Assembly: GCA_902806565.1 (NCBI GenBank)
Contig: CADCXA010000062.1
Location: forward strand, 620,001 to 684,000
Source of the DNA: Hypoxylon rubiginosum
Taxonomy: Eukaryota; Ascomycota; Sordariomycetes; Xylariales; Hypoxylaceae
Length of the DNA: 64,000 nucleotides
Reading direction: 5' to 3'
In this document: positions 19,701 through 30,300 of the stretch, piece by piece
How positions within the stretch are numbered: the first letter of the stretch is position 1
How the letters are laid out: each line of letters starts with the position of its first letter
The notes under the pieces: model-generated
What the model was told of the DNA's origin: nothing
What the model saw: the letters and a program-made list of their open reading frames with translations, nothing else
Databases searched by the model: none
Made by a program: the position numbers and the translations under genes

Positions 19701-21582
19701 GAAAACCTAACTCTTCAGAACATTCAAGCGGTAAGTAAACACCACATACTCAGCACGACCAATTTGCACATATAAATACACATGGCTGATAATAAAATAA
19801 GCGATCTCGTATGGTCACGGCATACGAATTTGCTCAGATTCTCCCCACAACACGGAAAAGGCCTGGTGGCGGCTCCTTACTAGTTCTTGGAAGTGCCAAC
19901 GTCGGGTAAGCCCTCATTCGCCTTGGCTTGTAACTAATGGGGCTAACATGAATAGGGAATCATTACGAGGCTACTTCACTAAAGTGTGTCAGCTCACTGC
20001 CCTCTGCAACTAAGATTATCCTCTCACGTATGTGTTAGTACGATTGTTCGTCGGCCGATATAAACCCCATTGGATCCATCGACAAGAGCGATCTCAAGCG
20101 ATTTATCGCTTGGGCTGAGGTTAACTTCGGCCTGCCTTGCCTCCATGACTTCTTAACTGCAGTACCGACTGCAGAGGTAAGTTGACTGTCAATTTTTTTT
20201 TTGCGCAGTGTTAATATTACTACGCAGCTGGAACCGATCACTGAGACCTAGTGAGTAATTCCAAATACGCCTCAGCTGCTAATTCTATCGGCGTAATATC
20301 TCTGTAACTATGCTAACCCCTGAACAGTGTTCAATCTGACGAGGTTGATATGGGCATGACGTAAGTGACTAGAAAAACTCGACGCCTTCCATGGTGACGC
20401 GAACTTTGGACAATCAAAGGCTGACCTTGCCATCTAGGTACGACGAGTTGACAACCTTCGGTCGCTTGAGGAAGGTGGATAAGTTAGGACCATACGGAGT
20501 AAGTTTTCCAACCTACCCTTACCATTTGGAACTCAGCTAACCGCCCCCAGATGGTGAGTACATGATTACCCTTAGTTGAGCTTCGGTTCCGAAGCTTGCT
20601 GGTTGAATCCGCATTATATCACAACAACCGACATCAGCTGATGTTTCTTACCAAGTTCCAACGCCTGGTACATGAATGGGGACCTAATCGTCCAAGAGTC
20701 GGGGACGATGAAACACCGGTGTATACGCCGAAGCAAGTCGCTGAGAAAGTAAAGGTGAATCTCATACCACTTAGACCTTGTCGTTTAACTCGTAACTGAC
20801 TTATCGCAGCGTTTCTTCCATTACTATGCCATTGTAAGTAACCTTCACTCTTTTCCTCTCTCTTTTCAAGTTACCCTAGGACCTCAGCCGGTTATCAGTG
20901 ACTTTTCTGGGTTCATCATCGATGGAACTCTTAGAACAAGAACTTCGTGTGTTGCAAATCATCGTGCAACAACGAGCAAACGAACACATAGATGGCCCTT
21001 GAAGCTAGAGACAATCCTCTCGCCTAAACCCCGTTCAGTCCGCGGAGTGCCCTATTTTAGCCCATGCATCATCAATGTTGAATCTAGCTGAACATCGTGG
21101 ATTTTGATATACATCCCAGCTAACCGAGAACTCTAGAACCGCCACAAGATGACAACGATCACCCCATCGCTACATTGGTAAGCCCCGCCGCTTTTCTGTT
21201 GAAAATACAAAAACTGTTTTATGATTGATTAATATGCTGACTTGCATTTAGTAACGACTAGTACGTAACATCCGATATTACCCCCTTTTCAGCCGCCCTA
21301 AAAGAGAGTCAAGCTTGCTAAAACCCCCGTGTCTCTCACCCGAGATGAAAATAACTAACTCGCTGTTTGCAGCTCGCCCGACGATAATCGCTTCGACGTG
21401 AGTAACCTTCTCGAGCCGAAAACACCGCCCAATAAGAGCGCCGCTAACTTTTGACTGCGTAGCTGCGACCGTTTCTGTACCCACCCTTCTTCCAGAGCAT
21501 TGGGTTCAAGTGCATCGACCAGGATCTGGCCAAGATGGAGTCGAAGCAGAAGGGGAGCACCGGGGAGGACTCTGTCGACTGA
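16769..21582 (+). CDS. QNS1: Glutamine-dependent NAD+ synthetase, 30 exons
   Basis: Makes NAD+ from deamido-NAD+, ATP and glutamine. Exons: 16769-16884, 16952-16970, 17098-17121, 17192-17335, 17421-17485, 17623-17749, 17803-17856, 17972-18077, 18133-18175, 18321-18346, 18394-18399, 18453-18803, 18873-18889, 18950-19114, 19176-19248, 19498-19530, 19630-19730, 19802-19905, 19956-19983, 20039-20176, 20228-20250, 20328-20360, 20438-20498, 20551-20553, 20656-20754, 20810-20833, 21137-21177, 21252-21260, 21373-21397, 21463-21582. They sum to 2178 bases, 725 residues, close to the yeast enzyme. The amidase (nitrilase-like) domain has Glu45 (GPELEI), Lys114 (RPKLYLA) and Cys175 (ETCEELF), the expected triad. 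The synthetase domain has the PP-loop SGGIDS at 359-364, then [25 protein letters not shown] and [11 protein letters not shown]. All phases close, so the gene looks functional. Intron 1 is GC-AG (16885-16951). This intron load is extreme for an ascomycete. Confidence 0.92.
18394..18399 (+). other. 6-base microexon (exon 11) of NAD+ synthetase
   Basis: The six bases ATGACG lie between a CTAAC...TATAG acceptor and a GTAACA donor. They complete the conserved LYYDGCAM motif: T/AT gives Tyr, GAC gives Asp, G/GA gives Gly. Without them the flanking exons join as T+GA, an in-frame TGA. The reading is forced by the protein family, not by transcript data. Confidence 0.85.
20551..20553 (+). other. 3-base microexon (exon 24) of NAD+ synthetase
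   Basis: A lone ATG between CCCCCAG and GTGAGT supplies the Met of the family motif GPxxMFxxLV (here GPYG-M-FQRLV). Both flanking introns are phase 0, so skipping would only delete one residue. Family conservation argues for inclusion. Confidence 0.75.
21252..21260 (+). other. 9-base microexon (exon 28) of NAD+ synthetase
   Basis: TAACGACTA lies between CATTTAG and GTACGT and encodes Cys(part)-Asn-Asp-Tyr(part) in [20 protein letters not shown]. Skipping keeps frame and removes three residues. Confidence 0.75.
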
Positions 21583-22678
21583 TGGGACCTGTCACAAGGC
21601 CAGCCAATGCGATAAGGGAAACAACTATGTTATTGCGCGAAGAGCTAGGAACCTAAGGGGCTACCAAGCTCTGGGTATATGCAGGAGACAAAGACAAATG
21701 GGCCCATCCCTATGCTATCCATTCCTTCGCCTGTCGCTCTACCTGGGCGATAAGGGCCAAGAACCTGACATGGCCTTGGTATAGTCAATAAAAAGTAGAA
21801 GAGAAATAAACACGTGTGTATTCCAAGGTAACAACATCATTGTTTCCGCATCGTTTGGTCTGCATCGTGACATGGTATCCTTTTTGTGGCGCCCCTTATT
21901 AGTCCGAGGCTCGCTGTCAAAGTTTCCCATAGGGGCCTTCTCAGCTGTGCGCAGCTGCTGCCAGCTGGTTATCTTCGCAGTTGGTCTGACATCTGCAAAG
22001 CAGCGGCTGAAACCCTTATCCACTACTATCCCTATAATTATAGCGTAGTATACCCCACTAAGCTCCTTATAAATAGAAACATTACAGCACATTGGTCCAC
22101 TAAATTAGGTATTTATAGCGTATCCTACCCACTAGCTCCCCTGTAACTATAGCGCACTCCCTTTTGCTAGGTGCTGAGAGGTAAGTGATGAGCCCAGTTT
22201 TTCAGCGGATGGGGTCATTTTCTCTATGCATCACCTCTCCTCTCCCTTTACCCCTTATGGTAACTAGGTAGGCAAGTATAACTTCATATTATTTTGCTCT
22301 TTACTCTCTACCTCTTAGATAAGCCCGATGTCTAACTTTGTCCTACGGGAAAATGGCGTTTTTCGTAACCAAAGCACAGTTGCTTAGGTAATATGGGCTT
22401 CGTGCCAGATGCGCCTAATTAAATAGTTTTTCCCCGTCAGAATATATATGAAAACATGTCCCTCCGCTCCGTCATGATCGTATATTCTGGGCGGGTTGGT
22501 CATCACCTCAGCTCGGCAGCTGGATGGTACGTCTCCCTCCGTGTGTCCCCCTATATTGTAGGACCGTAAATAGCGGGTGCTTGATTCGAGCCCATCTACG
22601 GTCGACGTCCCCAACCTGAGTATTAATTTTTGCTGCACCCCATATTACTATGTATCGTCTGATCAAAAATATCCACTC
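21583..22678. other. Long 3' intergenic region with weak direct repeat
   Basis: About 1.1 kb between the convergent NAD+ synthetase and histidine kinase genes. A degenerate direct repeat, TATAGCGTA followed by CCCACTA-GCTCC, occurs at about 22039-22067 and again at about 22116-22143 (77 bases apart), with a third partial copy TATAGCGCACTCCC at about 22150. This may be a decayed mobile-element end. No coding frame is convincing. A GATTCGAGCCC box near 22582 resembles a tRNA B box, but no cloverleaf can be folded around it. Confidence 0.45.
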
Positions 22679-25600
22679 TCAGCCGAGAGGGGTCTGCTCG
22701 TCGAGCAGAAGCTGCTGCAGGGCCTTGAACTTGACCGGCTTGGTCAAAAACTGCGACATGCCGGCTTTCATGGCCTCGTTGCGCGTCGCCTCGTTGCCGA
22801 CGCCCGTGATGGCGATGATGGTGGTCGGCGGCACCCTCTCCTGCTGCTCGAACTCGCGGATCTGCCGCGTCGCTTCGAGCCCGTCCATCACAGGCATCTG
22901 CAGGTCCATCAGCACGAAGTCGAAGGGGTCGTCCGCCGACTCCTTGTACTTGGCGACGGCCTCGAACCCGTTGGCGGCCTCGGCGTACGGCAGCTTGATC
23001 TTCGTCATGAACGTCACGAGAAGCCTGAGGTTGATCGCGTTGTCGTCGACCAGCAGCACCCGAGGTTGGTGTTTCTTGTCTCTAGATCGCGTGCGGGTAT
23101 GCTCCATAGGAATGGAGCCAGTCAGGCCGCTATTTCTCAATACGGGAAGTGGTCGTATCTGTTCGTCTTCTTCTGCTGATGTTCTTATCTGTGGCTGCTC
23201 GGATTTCCATTTCAGAGTTTTGATTGAAGGCCGGTACCGTCGTTCTGTCTGGTCGTAGACGACAGACGAAGAATTCCATCTGACCTCGTTACCCAGGCGG
23301 GACGGCGAGCCTGCTCTGGAAGTCGTTTTTGATCCGCTAGTATTAACGCGTTGGAGACATTGTAGAAGCACCTTCCCCAGCTTTCGTACTCCTACAGGTT
23401 GGCTGATGACTTCAACGATCCTACCGAGAGATACCAATTTGGTAATACCAGCTGCTCGGAGGGCCGCGGATTCGAATGCGTTCGTACAGACAATCAACAA
23501 TGCCGCCTCCTTCCCCGTATTTCCCATCTCTCTACGATCTAGGTGCTGCCGCATGAGGTGATCTATTGGCGGCGGTTCTGCATAGATGAAAATTGCCGTG
23601 TCCGGGTCGGCGTCGACAGTGTTGCTTTGAGTGACTGTCATGTTGAACCATTCTCGGCTTAAGGTAGCGATAGAAGATTCGAGCCTAGATAACTTATAAC
23701 CGGTGCCGCCATTATCGTCAAGTATTGGGTCTAGGATGCAGACCTTTTTCCCCGCCGTAGCGCTTATGGCGTCACGTAAGACGTCGTCCTGGATGCCACC
23801 AAAGGGTCCTGTAGGAGCGGCGTTCTTCAAGGGTATGGTTATGCTAACGTGTGTTCCAATACCCTTCTCGCTGTCGACTTTAATCTTGCCCGACATGTTC
23901 TTCACGATCTGGGACGTGATGGAAAGACCCAGCCCGGTTCCTGGCGTAAACGAGTCTTCTTGCGAGAAGGCCTTGAACAAATAGTTGGTGAGGAAGTTTT
24001 GCGACATGCCGATGCCGGTGTCCTTTACAGAAAACTCGACCTCGACATCAGAAGGCGTAATCTGTTTCGACTTTAACGAAACATCAATGTATCCTGTCTT
24101 GCAATACTTAATTGCATTGCCGACCACGTTCATAATCACCCGGCGAAGACCTCCTGTTTGGCCCTGCAGGCACCAAGACGCCGACTTTTGGATATGAAGG
24201 ATCAGGAATACCTTCCCAGAAAATTTGACGCTACCAGTGTGGATTTGCTCTTCATTTGTTGAGGAGTCGTCAATGCTTATTGCCTTGATCTGTGCAATCG
24301 CCTCGTCAACAGCGTCGTGATGCCGGAGATTGATTTTGCGAAATGTTTGGCCGGCAAAAACTGCCTCGACGACTTCTTCGAGTAGAAGAGCAAGGTTAAA
24401 GGTGGTCGATAGGGGTCCCTCAAGCTCGTGCGAATCTTTCCGAGGCTTTCTTCCGGAGCTCGCCCGGTTTAAATTGTTAATTTTTGCGTAATCAAGTAGG
24501 TGGTCAATGGTGTCTAAAAGTGTCTTGCCGCATGTCTCTATCGCACCGATCAAGCTCGTCTGGTAAGCTGAAGTCATGGTATCCTCTAGGAACTCTAGGC
24601 TTCCTAGCATTCCGTGTAATGGTGATCGTAGGTCATGGGAGATGGACGCGATGAATGTTGACTTGGCGATGTTCGTATTCAAAACCTCCATGCTCGCAAC
24701 CTCGCTCATCATGCAAGATCCAAAGGTCTTGAAGTACGGCAGGGCATCATCGGGGTCACCCATCTTGAAATCGTTTCCCCAGACGATCCCTGCCGCAAAC
24801 CACTGGCCCCGGGCGTAATTGAAAAGCGGCAGGAATATTAGCCATTTCGCATCCGGCAAGTAGTTAAGAAGTTCTCGTGGCAATAATAAGTGCCCCTGCT
24901 CCTCGTTGTCTTGTATCGGCGTATTGAGAACGGAGCGCTGGGCACCACCGCCAGTCACCAATTCATCGAGTACCAAACTCTGGTCGGACACAACACGTCC
25001 CCTGTTCAGGTAGAAGCACTTGCCGAAAGGATAGCGTAGAATGAGCTTCTTCAGATTCTTCTTCTTGACAATATCATGGCGACTTTCATCGCCGTTGCCT
25101 TTAGCAATACTTATGCTGAGAACGTCTGCCATCTGATTTAGCCCATCGCCGAGCACGACATGGGGTAAGTTAGATTCGTCTCCTAAAGAAGAGTCCTTTC
25201 CGGCTCTGTCCGCATCTGTTTCTTCGTCTTCCGCGGATTCGAAGTTAACATCCAGGACTACGGCGGGGTCGGTGCTGCTAGGAGGTGACATGACTCCCTC
25301 AGATTGACCAGAGAACAAACCTGATGCGGCATCGGTAAAAATACAGCCTGTGGCTCTAGCTTGCTGGCGTAGTAACTGTGAGGCCTGCGTAAAGATTCTG
25401 CGGATGTTATCTTTTGACGAATCTAGATTTTCTTTATTCTCGGAATCGCTGTTACGAGAGAATCGAGGGTCCCGCCCCGGGTCTGTTTGGTCGTGTGTAG
25501 GGCTGGTTGACAGAGCAGTTGACCCGGTCTGGCTGGGGCGTCCTCGTGGAGGCTCAGCCTGCGGATCAGTCGCTTGCGCGTCAGAAGGTGATTTAGTCGT

Positions 25601-26558
25601 AGTTGGCGCTTGCAAGGACCGATCTGCGGTGCTTAACTGATGCTTATATTCAGAAAGATCTTCCAGGAAATAGGAGACGCCTCGCATGAAGTCCCTCTCC
25701 GAAACTCGTCCAACCGTGTCCACTGAAGCGTCGTGGTTAGCAGATACTATTATATTAGGAGGTATGTTTGATTGTTGATGTGGCATAGCAGGGTGTGCGC
25801 CAATAACGAAAACATCCGTTACAGGCTTACTCCTAGACTAGAATAGACAGGACACGGGGCGTGTCTATGGGCTACTTACTGACCCTCTCGAGGTGATCGG
25901 CAATGATTTGAGAAACGTCTTCCATAAACTGGGCTTCGTCAAGAGTGAGGCCTTGAGGTCGTGGCTGGGTATCCGAGACAGCATAAACGCCAATGGCGTG
26001 GCCTTGCTTTGTAACGATGGGCACACCTGCGTAAAACCTGACACTAGTTCCAGATGTGACATACGGCCGATATTTGAAGCGCTCATCCTGTAGGGTGTCA
26101 TTGACAATGAAAGCGGCGATGTCGACGTCTCGACCCTCGGAGTCTTGCCAAGTGAGTACAGATCCAAAAGTGTGCTCATCCATGCAGTCTTGGCGTGGGA
26201 GTGAGACGTTCCCAAGCCATATGTGATCCCCAGGGGCGTGGCGGGTCTCATCGATGAGTGAGAGGGTTTGAGTGGCTTCGGCGAGAATTATCTGGTTCTT
26301 GTAATCTATCAGAGACACCATCCCACGCTTGACGTTCAATCTCAAGGTGGCCAGTTGAGCGAGGGCAGTAAGGGTGGTATCGTGAGAACACGGTGCTGGG
26401 CGCCCCCGGTCCGGGCCTGTATCGGCGGGGACGGCTTTCAGTTTCTTGGAGTCAAGCCACGGCTGGTAATACTTGTTGAGATCGCGCTGCCTGGCTAGTT
26501 CAGTGGTACTGACGCTCGAGGCGCGCCTGGTCTCAGGACTGGCCGCGGACGTGTTCAT
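22679..26558 (-). CDS. Hybrid histidine kinase (GAF-like sensor, HisKA, HATPase, receiver)
   Basis: Exon 1 is 26558-25884 and exon 2 is 25837-22679. The frame-consistent intron 25838-25883 uses GTCAGT and ends TTCTAG; a stronger GTAAGT at 25879 exists but leads to a stop, so this junction needs RNA support. The product is 1277 residues. The N-terminal 225 residues form a GAF-like domain (LNVKRGMVSLIDYKNQIILAEAT and APGDHIWLGNVSLPRQD), followed by a Ser/Asp-rich linker. The H-box SISHDLRSPLHG has the phospho-acceptor His626. The ATPase domain shows an N box (VVGNAIKYC), DTGIGM and GTGLGLS. The C-terminal receiver has the DD pair, phospho-acceptor Asp1203 (VLMDLQMP) and Lys in LTKP. All catalytic residues are intact. 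In fungi such kinases signal through Ypd1-type phosphotransfer to Ssk1/Skn7. The sensor has no PHY partner, so the signal is unknown. Confidence 0.88.
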
Positions 26559-27394
26559 GTTGGCGAAACATCAGAATATCGGAATATCAGAATATATATC
26601 AGAATATATATCAGAATATATCAGAATATCAGGGCATCAGAACACTGGAACATCAGTCGTCGGCAATTGAATGTGAGTCTGCACCGCCCGGCCCACACAC
26701 ATCCAAGTCTCGATTTTCCCGTAGCGTCTTTCCTTAGCGTCGAGCGGAATAGACGGAGGTCGAGGCTGGTCGAGACCAATCGATTGCAGATCTTGACCCG
26801 AAGCTACGTGCTAGCTTTCTTCTCCAAGTGCTCGACATTCTGAGAGAGTGTGTGAAAACACTGCGGACAGTCAGACAATCAGACAGGCTGACAGGCTGAC
26901 AGGCTGTGAGTTGTCCATAGAACTGCGGGCTGCATCTATTCTCTTAATGACATCAGGATTCTAACTGTGCCGTGTCACGGAGCGACCCTGATTCTGCTAA
27001 TGTGGCTGGGTCAGTAAGATCTGGGTTAGGAAAATGTGGCGGTGATCCCAGGCCCTGCCAAGGCGTCGGCCGTCTTATCGTGCTTATCGCCACGCATGGC
27101 TTAGATGTTCTCCTCGGTTAGGTATAGCTGTGGCTAAGTACCTAGTCAAGTTATTTCTGGCGGAGTCTACGTCGCGGCTCTTCCCCCTTTCATGTCATTA
27201 GGGATTCTAGTACCAGGCATGCACGCCCCGAGTACCACAGACCAATATGGCGAAACACTTTGTCATTGAGTATCTACCTAGTTCCTAAGGCTCATTATCA
27301 AGCCATAGCTTAGAAGGATACCAATTGACAGGCATCAGCCGAGAATCTTAAGGCACGCATTTAAAGCAACAAGTTGAACTGGCAAAGTTCCAAA
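26559..27394. promoter_or_regulatory. Upstream region of the histidine kinase gene with short tandem repeats
   Basis: Lies between two minus-strand genes. Right at the kinase start is a TCAGAATAT-type tandem array (26570-26645). Farther up, ACAGGCTG repeats three times (about 26883-26906). The rest is unremarkable and I see no RNA gene. Confidence 0.5.
26570..26645. repeat. Tandem TCAGAATAT(ATA) array
   Basis: About seven copies of a 9-12 base unit (TCAGAATAT with an optional extra ATA) decay into GGGCATCAG and AACACTGG variants. It starts within about 12 bases of the kinase ATG on the minus strand, so it would lie in the 5' leader or core promoter. Confidence 0.75.
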
Positions 27395-30300
27395 TCACCA
27401 AACCACCCCTTCAGGTTCGCTCTCTGCGACGGCCAGGCACTCGGGACACTTGATCGCTCCCACCGGCGGCTCATAATCGGCTGCCACCGTAAAAGGATGA
27501 CCTTCCATACAAGTATGCCAGAGTCTTGCTGTATCCGCGAAACTCTCCGCCGTGGCGCTCCAAACGTCGCGCTTCGTTTCTCTCCGTTGTCCGTAATAAT
27601 AAAACCGGTCATAGAGCATGTTCACGACAACCTCGAACTCCGCCCAAGCCTTCGCTTCTGACATATATCTGTGAATTAACAACTCTGCCTGGAAGAGATG
27701 GACCTTGGCTTTAATGACGGAGTCTGGCAAGATACGATCATCGAAAATGTCGGAATCCGTGGCCATGTTCGCCTGCTCAGCGCCGGCCGCTCGTACGGTA
27801 TCATTCGCCAGTCGAGCCATTGCAACAATCTTGGCATAGAAGACACGACCTTCTATCTCCTGAGATGCGTACTTGGCAAACCGTGCTAACATGATGATGA
27901 GCTCGCATTCGTCTATCGCAGCGTCCAAGTTAAAGGTCATCACTGTGAGACACTTTTTCGCGCGATATCTCAGATGCAAGAAGTCCTCCAGAGCGGTGAG
28001 ATAACAGCGGAAGCGAACAATCCTTGCCAGGAGCTGGCCCCGGGTTTGGAGCCTGGCCAAGTCTCTACCGATCTTTTTGTTTGCTTCCCCAACATGCTGA
28101 ACATGACCATGTGCCCGCTGATGCGACCCTTCTTCGAGCTGGACACGGTAAAGATAGTCAGATATCGCAGAGTAAAGCCGAATGATAGGCAGGTACCGAT
28201 CGCCTCCAATCCAATCGTTCATGGCAATCAGTTGCTCAACAGGAGCCCCGCCGATATGTAGGTCTCCTGGTTTCGCAACCAATTGGAGGAGCTGGACGGG
28301 CTCCTCCGCATAGTCGAGTCGTCTCTGTTCCGCAACAACACGCTGCTCTAACTCCGCCCACTGTGCATGGTACCATCTGACGAAATGTCTGGTCGACTCG
28401 TCTAGCACGGCTTGACGCACAACTCTTCCGTATCGGCCGATATCTCGTAGGCTTCCTCTACAACGCGGGCAAGCCTTGAAGGAATCGCCAGAAAAGGGTT
28501 TAGGCGAAGTCTTCATAGCGACAATCGCGCCGTCGTTAGCGATCTCGTAATAATCGCTCATTCCTAGTTGATCATCCATGCTCGATACTGTCATGAAGTG
28601 GCCACACCTCATGAAGACACAAGGTTCCGCATCGAGGTTAATATCGCAGTATTGCCTCCTCGTCCTGCGCATATCAGCCAAGGTGGCTTTGACTTCAGGA
28701 GATGCGCAGGTTTGACAGAACTCTTCATCTGGACAGAGCTCACCACAAAGGGACGGGCCTAGACACGATAATCAGCATTCTATCATTCACTTCAATACGA
28801 AGTACTCACACTGGTGGCCACAGCGTAGAAGCTTGTCGCAACGTTTAGAACACGGGATCCAATTGCAGGGCGCTGCACACCTGCCCACAGTTAGTTAAAC
28901 TGCCTCGGTGATTTCTTACCAGAACACTTACGGCATAGTGCACTTGCTGTGCGGGCAACTGGAGGCACAGCTCATCTCTTCGCAAGGGTTGCAAGGCTCA
29001 AAACACTTCTTGAAGCATCTTGAGTGGGGGCATTCGACTTCACACGGCAAGATGCAAGGAGGGCAGCTTTCGCCTGGGTGGCATATCCGAATGCAGCGGT
29101 GTTTGCAAGTATCGTACTTGCGGCCGCAGATCGAGGTGCATGGCCCGTGTATTTCCCTCTTAACCTCTCCATCGATACGGGTCTTGCAGATCTTGCAGGC
29201 ACCTCTGCACGCATGCCCACATGGAAGAGGCTCCCCACATTGGGCCGGACAGATAGAGGCGTTAGTAATATCTTCGCAGCAAGCAGCCTTGATACGATGA
29301 TTGCAACCCGGTACTGTTTTCTCCACGAGCTCATGGCACTTCACGGCTTCCAGCTTCTTAGTCTGCCAGCATCGAGGTGAGGTGAGTGAGTGCCCACAAG
29401 GCAATGCAAACTCTTTTCCCTCAAGGATGGTTGAGCATATCTCTTCACAAGGCTCTCCGCAGAGCTTGGGACAGCTATGGCCACATGTCTTCTTAAGTCG
29501 TGGGCATGGCGCCAAGCACTTAGCTACCCTATGCAAGGGAGCTGCGTGACATTTACTAAGGCAAGCGTGTCCACAGTCGAGCAGAAGAGAGCATTGGGCA
29601 TTGCATCCTGCCTCCGGGGACAATCTAACGAAGTCATCGGGATCCGATATCTCGATAGATTTGGCTTTGTGTCTCGGACATTGAAGCGGCAACTTCGTGC
29701 CGAAATTGCCATTCTGCTCCAGCATGGCGATGACATCTGACCACATTTCAACTGTTCCGTACGTTTCAGAGTTTCCGAAAATGTACATGCCATGCTTCGC
29801 TCGAGAGAGTAGGACGTTGATTCGATTTTTGGTCTTCAAAAAGCCGCATTGGCGATCTTGATTGCTTCGGACTAGTGAGATGACCACAACTTGTGCTTCT
29901 TCGCCTTGAAAGTTGTCAACAGTTGCGAGCCGCAGGCATCTTCCTAACGCTTGCTTGTAGACCTGCGGGGTTGTATCCATCCCTTCATCTTGCATCTCCT
30001 TCAGGTCACGATCGTCAACGACAACCTCGAACGAATGCTGAAGTTTTCTCTTCAATTTCTGTAGCTGACCGAGGTATGGTGTTAGGACGGCAATATCGTC
30101 GCGCCCATATACACCTTGACGAACGAGATGAGATACAAGAGCACACACCATCTCTACTTCAAAGTTGTTGGTCCGAGAAGTGCTTGTGGGGTGGTTCGGA
30201 TCCGACCCTGACTCTGGCTCGTTATGATCAAACCAGAATAGTCGCTTTCTCATACCAACCACTTCAGGATAGCATTTGACATTTTCAGCGTCCCTGAGGG

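Noticed and set aside
22500..22615. tRNA gene suggested by GATTCGAGCCC
   Set aside because: No matching A box at the right distance and no acceptor stem or anticodon arm can be paired.
22577..23258. Plus-strand frames opposite the histidine kinase receiver
   Set aside because: They are antisense to a receiver domain with all catalytic residues; composition is that of an inverted G/C-biased gene.
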